DNA of 64,000 bases from Plectosphaerella cucumerina (GCA_020746995.1 JAGPXD010000002.1:6820001-6884000); one strand, 5' to 3'. Shown: positions 12,901 to 25,377, numbered from the stretch's first letter. The notes: generated by a model from the sequence alone, not told the origin. Made by a program: numbers and translations.

Positions 12901-13503
12901 GCTTGGGCGGCGGCTGCCCGTGGGGGTGGTAGGTTCCAGGCCGTAGCCCAGGGACCTCGTGTCCCGGCCGCCATGAGGCGCATTATCTATGTCGGAGACG
13001 GTCTGGAAGCTGTCCCGCGGCGTCGACAGCCCGCCCCGTGTGTTCAAGGAGTTAGCGCCCGCTATGGGTTGCGCTTGAGAGGTGAGAGGGATCGAGTCGG
13101 ATTCGAAGTAGTCTGGATTCGTGGGCTCGTCATAGTAGGGTGTCTGGGAGTCGTAGGAGTTTCGGGGTGGCGCCGCAGGCCGCGGTTGGTTGATCTCGGG
13201 CGGGAGCGCGAACTGCAGCGCGGCGACATCGATGGGCGATTCGGGGCCAAGGGTACGGCGGGCACCATATGGTTGCTCCCAGTATGTCGTGAGCCTCAGA
13301 GGGTTCGTCTGGGAGGGGCTCGCCAGGCCGGGTGAAGGTGGCTGCAGTCCGCCCCCGGGACTCTGCGGCTCATCTCCTCCGGCGGCCCTGTCGAAGGATA
13401 CCGATCGTGAGGCCACGGGGCGCGAGCTGCCCGAGTTGTCGCCCGGCGCAAGGCCCCGCTGAGGTGGTTCGCCGCTCATGCCGGCAGTATGCGGCATCGT
13501 CAC
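6914..13503 (-). CDS. cch1: Cch1 high-affinity voltage-gated-type calcium channel, alpha subunit
   Basis: Plasma-membrane Ca2+ channel pore subunit, expected to work with Mid1 in stress-induced calcium influx. Five exons join in frame: 13503-11875, 11823-9439, 9390-7598, 7543-7454 and 7400-6914, giving about 2127 residues, normal for fungal Cch1. An about 330-residue Ser/Pro-rich cytoplasmic head precedes four six-helix repeats. S4-like helices are seen in repeat I (FRMLSSLRILRLL), II (QILRVYRVVL) and III (KALRALRLLN); the repeat IV counterpart has few charges. Pore-loop filter positions read Asn683 (SSNTF), Glu943 (SSEDW), Glu1425 (SQEGW) and Glu1720 (CGEGW), i.e. N-E-E-E. After repeat IV comes an EF-hand-like stretch (WRSVDPAGTGFISKEAF), then a Ser-rich tail. 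An in-frame Met at 13479 is an alternative start. It is divergent from the PHD-finger gene. Confidence 0.95.
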
Positions 13504-15093
13504 CTATCGGCAGACGAGTATGTGCGCTTCTCAATATCGTGTACAGGTTTCGGTGTGCTGCATCGTCGCATCGCAGCCGTTGATGTTAGCGTTGTCGATG
13601 CGAAGGAGGAGGATGTTGTCGTCGGTCAGAACGCGCCGGCTCGTCAATGTCGGTCTCGGTATCGGAGCTGCGCCAATTGTAAAGACTGATTGGCCTGCGG
13701 TGGTAGCAGAGAGGCTGTGCATGCCCTGGAAGGATATCTCAGCAGAAAGGGGCACAGCAAAGTTGCAGAATTGAAGAGTACGAAGTGTGTGGTTCCCCCC
13801 GTCAGTACGAGGGAGACCAACGATTAGAGGTCGTCGTCAGCAGCTGGAGCATTCGAGGTACCCGACACACAGTGTTTCTTTTTCGCGTTTCGGATGCAAT
13901 GGCGCGGGGTAGGCGGCACGTGGACAGTGCGTATGCTGAAACCCTTTCGCAGAAGATACTTCGGTGCACCCAAGAAACCCGGCATCCCGGAGCCGTCTCC
14001 CCCCCCCCTGGCGCGGCGCGGCGCGGGCAGCGCAGGGCACCCAGTGCTGTCTTGGTTGCCTCCCGGTGCGGTAGGCTGACGACCGCGACCCCCTGCCGCC
14101 CAGCTTAATTTAGAAATGTGCCCCGCGTCAGGGTCGTGTCTCTGCCACTTCTGGAGAAATTGAACACGATCTGAAATGAAAGATGACGCGGGCGCGGGAA
14201 ACACTTGTGGCACCTGCTCTAGGCTGCCTACAGCTTCCATCTCAGCTGTGGTATTGGGACTAACCAGACGGGATCTCGCAAAGAAACTCTGATACAACTT
14301 TCCTCCTTGGACTCGGAGACTTCTCTTCTACGAGATCACAAGCTAAACGTCTAGCATACTGTGTAGGTTTCTACAGAGAGGGGCGCGGCTGAGCGTTCCC
14401 GGTGCTTAGCTTTCTGTGCATCATATCTAGGATCGATGAATCTGTGGTTGTGCTGCACCAACTCAACCCTCCTCAAGGTGTTCGTTTGATGTCTGTCTTC
14501 CTCTGACAGATGAAGGATCATCTGTCGTCAATCAAGGCAGGAGCAGTCGTCGCCTTGTGGGGCGTCTGCCGTCGAGCTCCTGCGATTGCACACGAGTCAG
14601 GAGGTTTTTAGGACAGGTACTTCCATTGTGCCTGCCGATGACAGGGATGTCATGTCCCGCCTTGACGCGCTAGCTCAGGGCGTCTCGCCTCGCGCTTCAC
14701 TGGCAGTGGCTCCAAAATCGCGGCACCCAACTTTTTTCCGTCTAGCAGCCCGCACCGGACCACTGCAGGAGCTCAACCCGATCGCCTCTCGCCTACCTGC
14801 GTCCAAGACATTCAACAATCACTGACTTACTTTGTCTCCTTACCTAACCCAACTACTCGCCATCACAATCCATCGACGTTCGTCCTCCCGAGGAAACACA
14901 TTGCACCTTTTCAACCTGCGCCGCTCTCCTCCAGTCTTCTGTCCAGCGCGTTCCCTCCCTGACATGACGCGCCTTCGCGTCGCAATCCCCACGGCCGACA
15001 TCACCAAGTGATCGCCAGAACCAACATACATCCATCCCTTAGCCGAACACCCTCCGCTACCTTTCGTTTCTGCGCAACATACAACCACCTGCC
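13504..15093. promoter_or_regulatory. Divergent intergenic/promoter region of cch1 and the PHD-finger gene
   Basis: A 1.6 kb gap between two genes transcribed away from each other, so it must hold both promoters. No convincing gene was found; a 157-codon minus frame (13824-14297) has no recognisable features. The 250 bases before 15094 are C/T-rich with scattered CAAC/CACC, typical of a fungal leader. No specific regulatory site is claimed. Confidence 0.5.
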
Positions 15094-17610
15094 ATGGTAT
15101 CATCACGCAAACGCGGGATCGATGAGGTCACCGGCAATGGCGCCGAGTCCGAGGGGCAGTCGCTCCTCCATCGCATTCGCAACATGTGGCAGTTTGCCAA
15201 CCTGTGCCAATGGATATACATCTTTGGAAAGACTGTCAAGATTGACGATCGATTTGACACAGAGGTGAGCCTTCCCAGTCGGCATCCGTCAATGGCTTCA
15301 CCCCTCTAACTTACCCCTTTCTGTTCTGTAGGAAATCGAGACCGAATGCCTCAAGCCCAACGCGCCAGCTCTCCAGGAGATTGGCCTTGCGCTCCTCAAG
15401 AGCCTATCCTCTCACCGAGGTCTAACGTACGTCTGCACCACGGTTGCAAGGCCAGACACAGCCGCTGATACTCCATAGCCCCGAGCTGTTCGACGAATAC
15501 ACCCGCAGACAGTACGTCTCCAAGGCTCCCGAGAAGCCCAATCCGTTTGGCGCAGAGGAGACACCTGCCAGCTTTGCATCTTTTGATGTGTTCACCAAGG
15601 TGCGTTGCTTTTTCGATTGCGAAGAGCCAGCCGAGAACCTTTCCAGTAGCTAACAGCACATGTCCAGATCCGCATCCTGCAACAGATGACTGCGTGGGTT
15701 ATGAGGAATCCGGAAAAGGTCAGGGAGAAGATGGAGGAAAGCAAGGACTCAGAGCAGACGCAATGGGTAAGTTCCATCATTGACGAGAACGCATCTGCCT
15801 CATCGCTGACACTGCCAAGCGAATCGAACCCATGGGATGGGACAGCGACGACCGCACATACTTTGTGCTGGACGACAACCGCGTATACCGCCTCACCGAT
15901 GCCCCCTTGGAGCCCACCCCGACACCTAAGAAGAAGTCGAAATCCAGCCGCAAGGGCGGACGAGCCAGCAAGAGGCGCCGAGTATCTGCCGCCCAGACGG
16001 CCGCCGAAGATGTCGACGACGACGACGAGGCACAGGACGAGGAGAAGCCAGCACAGACGGAGCCGGAGGATGATGGGTTCGGCGGCATGAAGTGGGAGTG
16101 CTTGGCTGTCACACTTGATGAGGTCCGCGAGCTGGTTGCGAGCTTCCGCAAAACACGCGACGAGAACGAAAAGATCCTGCGAGACCAGCTGGAGGAGCAT
16201 CTACTGCCAATTCTCGAAAAACAGGAGGAGTCCCGCAAGCGCAAGGTTATCCAGCGGGAGAGGGAACTGCTGAACCTGGCCAAGATGGCCAACGCGAAGC
16301 GGTCAAGCCGGCTTGCCAACAAGCAGGAACAGCAGGAGCTGGACAAGAAGGCCCGCGAGGAGGAAGAACGCCGCAGGGCCGAGGAGGTTGCGGAGAGAAA
16401 GGCGGAGAGGGAACGGCTGAAGCTCGAAAAGGAGCGCGATCAGCGACTGGCGTCCCGGGAGAACCGACTGAAGGACCGCGAAGCCCGCCGACAGCAACAC
16501 GAGGAGGAGCTGGCAAGCCTGTCGGAGGACAGCAGGCAGACCAGCGAAGCTCCCGGCCGCATGTCGGAAAGACGTCTCCACGTCGAGATCGAGAGACGGA
16601 AGCTGGCCTTGCAAGAGATCGCGGCAGAGGACGAGGAGGAGGAGTGGATCTTCGACTGCGTCTGCGGGGTGTATGGGCAGGTGGACGACGGCACCCACAG
16701 CGTTGCTTGCGAGAAGTGCAACGTATGGCAGCACAGCAAGTGCCTCGGCATCAGCGAGGACGAGGCCGAGCAGTCAGACTTCCACTTTGTGTGCAAGCCC
16801 TGCCGGCGGAAGGAGGAGGCCAAGTCGAAGCCTCGCACGACCATCAAGCTCAAGGTCAACCGCCCCGGCAGCAGCAGCACGCAGGCATCACCGGCCAACG
16901 AGTCGACCGCCCCAAGTTCAGGCGTGGTCGTCGCGATACCATCACGACTGGACACGGGCGACAAACCCAACGAAGGCCAACCCTCTGGTTCTGCGGGCCC
17001 TTCTGTAGCAGCAGCCGCGACGGAGGCGCCTCGTGACGGAGCAGTCGCCGCCACAGACTCTGACAACTACGCTCGTACGGGACAGTCGTCCAGCTTTAAG
17101 ATGGCCATCGACACCGACGCAGCTCCCTCGGACGTCAAGCCCAACGGCATCGTGCCGGTAACGCCGGGCTTCAGTTTCCCCAGCAGGAACGAGGAGCCGA
17201 CACTGCCCTACTCGAACGGCTCGCCCTCGAAGCGCAGCGTGGGCCGGCCTGGTTCGCGGAGCCCCGCGCACAGCATCGGAATTCACTCGTCGCCCATCAT
17301 GGGAGGCGCAAGCCTGCTCTCGACACCAGGCATGAAGCGTGACGGCAGGAACGGCGGAGATGCAATGCCGCCGTCCACACTCCCTTCCTCCGAGGCGGGT
17401 CACTCACCGACGAAGCACTCGCCGGTGGTGCCGCGGCCCGAGTCTGCCTCGTCGGCCTTCTCCAAGACGAGCAGTTTCCCGGCTGTGTTCCCCCCGCTGA
17501 CCACACTGGCTCCGTCGCCGCGGCAGCCGATCCTGACGCCACCCACGAAGCAAGCCGAGCCGACTCGGCCTCCGCCCCCTGAGTTTGTCCGCCCCGCCGA
17601 AGGGTCATAG
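15094..17610 (+). CDS. PHD-finger protein with DDT/WHIM-like N-terminus (chromatin-associated)
   Basis: Predicted nuclear chromatin protein. Five exons join in frame: 15094-15264, 15332-15426, 15479-15599, 15668-15766 and 15820-17610, giving about 758 residues. The N-terminal about 150 residues (WQFANLCQWIYIFGK, then TPELFDEYTRRQYVSKAPEK) are helical and resemble DDT-type remodelling-factor regions. Exon 5 opens with RIEPMGWDSDDRTYFVLDDN, like a WHIM motif. A basic stretch (KSSRKGGRASKRRR) may be a nuclear signal. A long Glu/Arg/Lys coiled coil covers about residues 230-425. A PHD finger follows at about 440-490 (FDCVCGVYG, CEKCNVWQHSKCLG, CKPC; C4HC3 spacing). The last about 260 residues are Ser/Pro-rich and disordered. 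The PHD call is firm; the DDT/WHIM similarity and any remodelling role are inference. Confidence 0.9.
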
Positions 17611-19138
17611 ACATGAGGCCGAAAAACGATGGCTCATCCAGGATCCAGGCAGGGTACTTGCCACGAACATAGTTATTTGTGTCTTCCATGGGTTTGGCGT
17701 TGAGGGTTAGCATGCACGCATTGAAGCGGGGGAGAGTCGTCATGGGGGCAGGCCGGCCCTGCTGGACAAGTAGGGAGGGGGATGGTCTGGCTTGGATCTC
17801 TCCTCCGTGATGGCATGGATGAATGATGTACCATACGAAATAGACAACTTTCGGTAGACTGTAATAACAGCCGCTATAACTCGGCCAAAGACGTGGTTGG
17901 CCGTGTCTACGAGCAACAGTGATAGACCGGACGTGTGTGGGGGCCAGGCAGGGGCGGCGAAAGGGGGGTCTACTGCCCAGGCACGGCAGAGAGGGCCGGA
18001 TTTCCTTTGACATTGTGTCACGCAAGGCGAGGCTAGGGAAGAAGGCGATGCATCGGCGGCCGTTGACTACATGCGTAGGCAGATGCTAGCTCGGGGCCAT
18101 TGCCAGCGAGGAGGTGCTGTGGCTGGGCTGCAGAGCCAACGGCTGACCTGAGCGTCGAAACAAGGGAGAAGTGTCAGTCAGTTCGGTGATGAGACGGGCA
18201 GCAAAAGTCTAGACGGCCTGAGGTAGGTAGCGTGGCCAAATGAAGAGCAATGGAAGCGATGTGATGCTGGCACCACGGAGACAATATCATGAGCCACACG
18301 TCCATGTCCATGCCATTGGACCACGAAACGGGCAGGCAGAACGAGAACGGAGTGAGTATCAAATCTTGAAGTCTCAGGTAAACCGTGCCGAGTGAGAAAG
18401 TTTGCTCCACCTGCGGCATCCATGCGAGAGGCGGCATGCCATGTGGCGTGGCGGAGCGGCCGGTGTGCAGCGTGTGGTCACGGAGCACTTGGGAGAGAAA
18501 CGTGACCGACCACGCAGCAGTCTGTCTATCAGTAGGATGATAGCCCCCAGACTGGAGATGCTGGTCCAAGCACCCGGTGACATGGCACAACATTGTAGGT
18601 GCCGGAGAACACCGACGCCGCCAGGCTGAGGAGGCAAGGGGAAAGAGCGCCAGTCAGCAGCAGGGACCAAGTCCCGATCCTAGGGCCCTCCGGCAGAATG
18701 TCAAGAATGACCAGTACTAGTAGAAGGTAGTAAATGGGGGCCGGGGGGCGTGACAGGGCAGGCTGTTTTCCTAGAAGCGGGCGCATCGTACATCACACCC
18801 CTACACACCGGCCTTCCATGGACTGCAGGCCGAGCACATTGCACTGGGTGCCTCGTGGTCGGTGCTGCCGGGCTTGGAGGGGGTGCTGTGCATGGGAGAG
18901 GCGTGATATGTATGGACGTGAATAGGCGACGGGCGAGCGAGCCACTCGGTCTTAGCAGGCAGGGGGACCCAGGATGTCGGGACATGGAGGGGCTTTGGGG
19001 GGCATCGACATGTCACGCGGCCGCTGAGAGGGGCGAGGTGCCTTGCCGGCGTCATGTCATGTTGATGTGCTAGCAGGGTTCGGCTTGCTCCGGGCGATGG
19101 CCTCGTGGACGTGGAGGGTGGAGGGTGGAGAGGAGGAA

Positions 19139-19166
19139 GTGTGTGTGTGTGTGTGTGTGTGTGTGT
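19139..19166. repeat. (GT)14 microsatellite
   Basis: Fourteen perfect GT units in non-coding DNA, read directly from the sequence. Confidence 0.9.
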
Positions 19167-22155
19167 TGCCGCTGCAGGCCATGACGAGGAGGAGGCACAA
19201 GTTGGAGAGAAAAGGCAGGTTTGCGGAGAGACAGGAGGTTCTGGGTAAGTACGGAGAGCGAGAGAGAGAGACAGCCCGGAAGACAGACAGACGGACGGAG
19301 GTGATGCGGGTTACAGCCCCTCATTTCGACCCCGGCCCCTGTCCGGGAGGTCGGCGGCGGAGCGTGATTGGTCGTTCTCTTCCTATTCAACTTGGATGAA
19401 TGGGAGGCAGCAGGGAGAAGGACGCATGGAAGTCGGAGGTCGGACAATTTAGGGCTTGAGCTAGGAACCGCCACCTAAGATGCAGGGAGGGTAGACGGAC
19501 TGGGGGGTGAACGACGCCATGCAGGTTCGCGACAGGGGTCCGCGGTGGCATCTCCGTGCTGTGCCCTGGTCTTTGGGGTGATCAAGTGATGGAGGGAGAG
19601 ATGGGCGAGGCTGATGGAGGAAGAGGTCAGGGGTCATGGCAACGGTTGTCATGGATGTTGCTTGGCTCGAGTTCTGGTATAAATTGGCAGCGCATGGAAG
19701 CAAGCAAGCATGCTAGTAGTAGTAGCAAGGGCTGGACAAGCTACCGGTACTGTACCTATCTGACCTGGTTGTAAACACCAGAGGCGGTGTCCCAGTGCCA
19801 GGGGACTAGATCCGTTTACTACCACTACTAGGCAGTGTGCTAGTCGTAGTATGCAAGCCATATCGTTTTCGACGTTGGCGGTGGGCCGTTCGTGCAAGTT
19901 TGATCCGGGATGCTGTCATCAGCCTACGACGTGGAATACGTGCACTGGCCACGACCACGACCGTGTCAGTGACCACCACCATGACCATGCACGAGCTGAA
20001 CCACGGCTGCGCTGGCATCCATCCATCGACCCGTCACCCGGAAGTCAGAAGAAGCATACTTTCGCCCCAAGATGTTCAGCTGCCTCCTAGGCTCAAGCTG
20101 CTTACCTACTCCGAGTCGGGCACATACGTAGTCACGATGATGAACGGCCGCCACGTCCACCTCCACCCTATCTATCCTCACACCTTTGCCTCTGCAAGAC
20201 CGCATCGAGACGCACGACGGCAAGAGACCTGAGGCGAGGCACCAACCAGCTCGTCGTCCCCGGCGCGGCGGGGCCAATCACGGCCGCCACCGCCAACGCT
20301 TCCGGCAGCCCCCCATGACAAACGCATCACGGCGCGCGCAGCATTCCGCGTCTGCGTTCCAGCTCGATTCATCCAAGGACCGGCCAGGCCCCCAAGCCCA
20401 CCCCTTCTGCTCTTCCCCCACCCCTCTCTCCCTCTGCTTCTTGCCTCTCCCTTCTCTCGGTACCTGTCCGCCACCCCCGATGCGTCTGTTCTGCGAGACA
20501 GAAAAGTTGATCTTGAATCGAAACACCCATCCGTGGCTGGTGTGAGTTCGCCTTCGTGGGGCTCGACACGGACACCAGCACACGGGACGGGCACCTGCGC
20601 GAACTGGTGGAGAGGAGAGAGGGGAAGGGCAGGCAAGACGATCAGAAGCTGCTGCAAGACCAGTAATCCGCGGCAGTAAGCAGCCAGCAGCCAGCCAGCC
20701 AGCCCCGGCTGCCGGCCAGCATTGGACGGATCGATCTGGCTAGCAATGGGAGAGCTGTAGCCGTGGTCCGTCCAGTCCGATCTCCAGTTGGTGGCCCCCG
20801 TTGGCGGGAGATGCAGGGCCAAGGCTTGATGGATTGAGCGCTGCTTGATTGTCCCTCTCCCTTGGCGTGGCAGTGATCAACCGGCCAGCCGAACGCCACC
20901 ACTACCACCGCAGACAGATGGAACCTCCTTTTCGTCTACTCTCCCTCACCGAGACGAGCATGGCACAGGCACATGCTTGCCGGTCTGGGCCGTCACCTCA
21001 GCCTGGCCCGCGCGCCGCACGCCGTCTGGTCCTGGCGGCCTGGAGCTCTAGTTTCCTTGCCGCCCCTCCCCGTCCCCCTCCGCCGGCATGCGGCAGGGGT
21101 GGGTAGAAACGCAGAGATCAGAGACAACAGTGAGATCCATCGCGACCACATCTTCGACGACATGCTCTGCTGCTGTTCCAGAACTGTCAGACCGGCCCTC
21201 AAGTAGACCCATGGAAGACCTGATCCTGGCAGAGAGAGGGCCATCTGGAGAGTGGCTGATGGTAGGGCTGGGGGACCTTGCAGTCCGTGGCCCTCTCTGC
21301 GCAACCTGTGCTCCTCGCAGAGAAGGATATGCCACACGCCCCTATCCGCGATCTCCCACACCCCCCCTCCTCTGGTCCTCCTCCTCGCCGCTTGCAACAT
21401 CGATGCCACGAGCCATCCGAATGCAGCAACCCACTAGATGCCCTTTCGGCAGCAGAGAAGCACCATCCCCAACGACCAAGGGCCCAGCTCCTCCGCCTTC
21501 TCCCCCACTGCACTGGCAAGACTGGGTCACTGCAGTAGTCCGTCCCGCCCCATCTCGCCCCGAGGGCAGAGAGAGGGCAGACGCCGGACGGGAAGAGAGA
21601 GAGGCCTTGCCTCTTACGCCCTTACCCAAGGACAGCCAGCCTTTCCCGATAGCCTGCCCGTCCAGCGCCGGCATCCAGGGCCCCGGGAGAAAAGCCCCCA
21701 AAATGCCCTCCGCCCCGTACAAAAGAATATCTCCTCCATACCATGGCCCTTTCTTTCTTCTCCCTTTCCCGTGCTTGATTCACCGTGGCTCCGGAGCAGC
21801 AACAAAGGATCATCATCCTCCCCCCTCCCCCCCTTCCCCCTTTGGCCCATCCATAGTCCCCGCAGTCCGGCACAACAGGACGACAAAAGGAACAAGGCCA
21901 ACCCGGCGAAGCTCCCACGCACCCTCGTGCGGTCCTGCTGCCTTCCCTTCCCCTCTCCCGTCAAAGAGGCCGGTGTCCATAGGCTACTCACCCCTTCCGT
22001 CCCCTTGGCCACGCCCCTCCGGGGCAACCGGGCCAAGGAATTGACCTGATCCCTGCCCGAGCTGCCGGCTCCCAACTCCAAAGAAACGCTCCATGCTCTA
22101 TTCCTGGCCCTGCAGCAACCAGCAGCAGGAGCACCGGCCAGCAGCACTGCTGCAC

Positions 22156-22235
22156 TCTCACACACACAACCCACGCGCAGGCCACACACACACACACAAT
22201 AGACACCACACCACACCACACACAGGACACACCAC
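22156..22235. repeat. CA-rich simple-sequence tract
   Basis: Interrupted CA repeat, including a run of eight CA units near 22182-22198 and CACAC clusters after it. It lies in the presumed leader/promoter of the HMG-box gene. Confidence 0.75.
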
Positions 22236-22809
22236 GGGACAGGCACAGCACACGCCAGCGGCAGGGGGGACAAACCACCCGCCGCCCGCCGTTGTCCTGT
22301 TAGAACCCCCCCCCCTCCCGATGCAGGTACAGCTCCTGCCATCGAGACAGGTCCAACCTCTCCAGCTTCTAATAACCACCCACGCCTGCGGTCACTGCCA
22401 GAGCCTGTACCAGTCTTCTTTCTCTTCGACTTTCAAAACATAGCCTCGTCCGCATCTGGGCCCCCTCAACAACACTCCCTGATACCCGATCCGGCATTTT
22501 ACCAGCTCGAACCCCCCCGGCGGTCCAGCCAGCCCACTTGAGAACCCAGCATCATCGACTTCCAGGGATCAGGACTTCCCCCTCTTCGCAACACCACCAC
22601 AACTCAACTGCCCAGGTCAACTCGGTCACCATCAGACAAGGCCCATCACTCGAAAGGCTTTGAGGAACAGCAGCAAGACGAAAGGGAGGAAGAAGAGCAG
22701 AGAGAAACAGAGAAAGATTGCAAATCGAGGCGGCCGTTCGCATCCTGAATTCAAAGCAAGCGTGCTTCAACTTCCCATCTTCTCCCATCCGGTCACCCGA
22801 CCACTTGGC

Positions 22810-24526
22810 ATGGAACCCGCAGCTCCCCTCTCGCCCGCACCGTCAAACGATGACATCTACCAAGCCAGCCTTCAACACTTGATCCGGCACAACACCACAT
22901 CATATCCCAGGGACCACCTCTCCCCTGATGACATGGGACGACCCGGTCCTCACTCCAGGTACGGGACGCCCAGCCCGCAGCACGACATGCCCTTCGATCA
23001 GGGTTCGCCATACCAGCGCAGCCATGATGGAACAATGGTGAGTTTCCTTCTGCTCCCGGGTACTAGCGCCCGGTCATTGCATGATACATCTGGCTGACAA
23101 CGACCGCGTCGAAGTACACAACGAGCTTCGACCCCACGAGCTCGCTCTATGGCCCCATGATGGGCGACACTAGCCACCAGGTAAGATCATCCCATGTGCT
23201 GAATGCACAGCGAGACTTCGCGGTATGCTGACCATCCCCTCGCAGCCTTACAGCACGCCAGAGACGTCACCGCCCACCCCCTCTCGGAGGCCGGACGGCG
23301 TGACAACCAGGAGCGGACTGACACACCAGAAAGGCATGGCGACGTCCCCGAAGCCACCGCCCACTCGGACAGGTCGCGTCGAGAAACCCCCGCCGCGCAA
23401 GAGGAAGGACCGGGCGGGCAAGGGTGCCAAGAAGACCGACATCATGCAGAAGCCCCTGAGCGAGCTCGCTCTGGACCACCCCAACATCGTCGTCGCGGAC
23501 ATCGGGGCGTACGTCAACCGGTCGCGAGAGGAGCGCCTCAGGGAGGTGGAGCAGTGCAAGACGCCGGGAAAGATCAAGCGCCCGATGAACGCCTTCATGC
23601 TCTACCGCAAGGCGCACCAGAACCTCGCAAAGGCCCACTGCACGCAGAACAACCATCAGGTCGTCTCGCAGGTCTGCGGCGCCGCCTGGCCCATGGAACC
23701 TGACAGCGTGCGCGAGCAGTACAACGAGTGGGCCAAGCTCGAGCGGCTGAATCACCAGGAGGCGCACCCCGGCTACAAGTTCACGCCGTCCAAGCCCAAG
23801 CCCAAGACGCAACAGGACGACGAGACGAGATCCGAAGAAGGCGAACTCGACGACTTCGACTGGGCTACCGGCCGCGCGAGCTCCAGGAACCAGCACAGGT
23901 CCAGAACACCCCGGACCAAGCACGCTGTGCCAATGCCCATGTACCATCAGCAGCAGCAGATGCAGCACATGAACACCGGAGGCGGCCTGGGTCTCGGCGT
24001 GCAGCAGCAGCCCATGTACCACTACGGCCAGCCTGGGAAGCACATGACGAACAACCAGTACACCCACGCGGGCATGCACTCGCAGCCCTACTACCAGCCG
24101 AGCACCCAGCAGCGCCACGACGGCCAGGGCTTCGTCGAGGACGTCATGCTCAGGAGGCCGCAGTCGCCGCCCATGACCTACGCCCCGCCTCCCGACAACA
24201 GGTACGACATGATGGGCCAGTACGCGCCCATGGGGCACGCAGACCTCGGGCTCGACTCCATGATCGATCCCGGCATGATGGGAGCCGACGGCACCTTCGG
24301 CACCGGCTTCGCGGACCCCCTGGCCGACAGCCAGCACCGGTGGCAGGGACCTGGTCTCGGCATCGTCGACCCGCGCCAGAACATGCCCGACGGGCTGGGG
24401 CCGAGCTTTGACGACTCGTTCCTCCACGATCCGCAGATGCAGCTGCTCCGCGGCCAGGACAGCAGCTGGAGAGTCGTCGAGGAGATGGACACCAACAACT
24501 TCAACGACTGGTTGGGACAGGAGTGA
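22810..24526 (+). CDS. MATA-type HMG-box transcription factor
   Basis: Sequence-specific DNA-binding regulator, expected in the nucleus. Three exons join in frame: 22810-23037, 23115-23180 and 23246-24526, giving about 524 residues. A basic linker (PPPRKRKDRAGKGAKK, around residues 155-170) precedes the HMG box at about 207-275. The box starts KIKRPMNAFMLYRKAHQ, continues VSQVCGAAWPMEP, and ends with NEWAKLERLNHQEAHPGYKF, the pattern of the MATA/Ste11-like class rather than HMGB proteins. The C-terminal half is Gln/Met/Pro/His-rich and ends in an acidic Trp-containing segment (EMDTNNFNDWLGQE) that could activate transcription. Family members control mating and pheromone response; which paralogue this is cannot be told by eye. 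No mating-type locus neighbours (APN2, SLA2) are present, so it is unlikely to be the MAT gene itself. Confidence 0.92.
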
Positions 24527-25377
24527 GCGGGGCAGGGGCGGGCGCATGGACGGACGCGATTTTGGGCAAAGCATTCTTCTGCGGCGGATCAGCACTTTTA
24601 TCCTTTTTTACCAAGGGGCATATCGGGGGGCAATGGCGGGCGGTTCATGAACGGGAGGCTTTTGTGTAGAGTTTTGATGATTACAAGTACCCCGTCGAGC
24701 ATCCCCCCTTTTTGGCATCGACCGCGCGCTTTTGGCCCCGGGGCTTCTGGCCGGGTCGTCTGGGGGGAGCATTAGACACACTCTGGAGTCGGTAGATGGC
24801 ATTCGATGAAAACCCATGATTGATCGTTGGTTTGTGTCGTGAGGATTTGACAGGGGAGTGCCGGATTCGTGAGGTGAGCCGTGTCTGGTTGCGGTCGATG
24901 GGGTATGTTGAGAGGCGACTTTGGGGGTCTCTTTTTTGCGGAAATTCTGGGGATGCGGACGCTTTTGGATCTGGAGGGGCGTTTCTTCTTGGCCAGAAAC
25001 AGGAATATTGATTTCTGGAATTCTCGAAGATGGCTGTCTGACCTGAGACATAGTCAAGCCAGGGGTAAATGAGTGAGGTCGCGATGTGGGCTCAAGTGAG
25101 ACAATGGGATTGTCTTTGAGGTTTCGATAAGATAAGCTTGAGCTGAGTGAGGCCCCACCACAATGCAGCATATGCTTCTAACGGGCTTTATCTACCAAGC
25201 GAGCTATCCAGAGCTTCTGGCTGTTGATGACCACTGACGACAGCTTGATGATCTGCTGGTGAAATTGGCAGTGAACAACCATCGACGACACCCCGCAGTC
25301 CACGCCCTGCAACTGCTACTTTTGCACTTCAGCATTGCTTCGCCGTTTCTGACGCCCGACATATACCTCGCGCAAAC
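24527..25377. other. Intergenic region (HMG 3' end to emc5)
   Basis: About 850 bases. A minus frame of 187 codons (25171-24608) is Pro/Ser/Thr-rich and featureless and is not supported as a gene. Probably holds the HMG 3' UTR and the emc5 promoter. Confidence 0.4.

Larger units (their letters stand above)
17611..22809. other. Long gene-poor region upstream of the HMG-box gene
   Basis: About 5.2 kb, the largest gap in the window. Frames are short, overlapping and strand-ambiguous; the longest (20178-20822 minus, 214 codons; 21088-22044 plus, 318 codons) are low-complexity Pro/Ser/Gly/Arg-rich and have no domain. It contains a GT microsatellite (19139-19166), a CA-rich tract (22156-22235) and C/T-rich stretches to 22800. 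The right half probably carries the promoter and a long leader of the HMG gene. No RNA gene was recognised. Confidence 0.45.

Noticed and set aside
20178..20822. 214-codon minus frame in the long gap
   Set aside because: Gly/Arg/Ser-rich, overlapped by frames on both strands, no structure or splice support.
21088..22044. 318-codon plus frame upstream of the HMG gene
   Set aside because: Pro/Ser-rich C/T-biased leader sequence; the other two frames are equally open.
23267..24595. 442-codon minus frame opposite the HMG gene
   Set aside because: Leu/Val/Arg-rich antisense of a verified coding exon; no family match.
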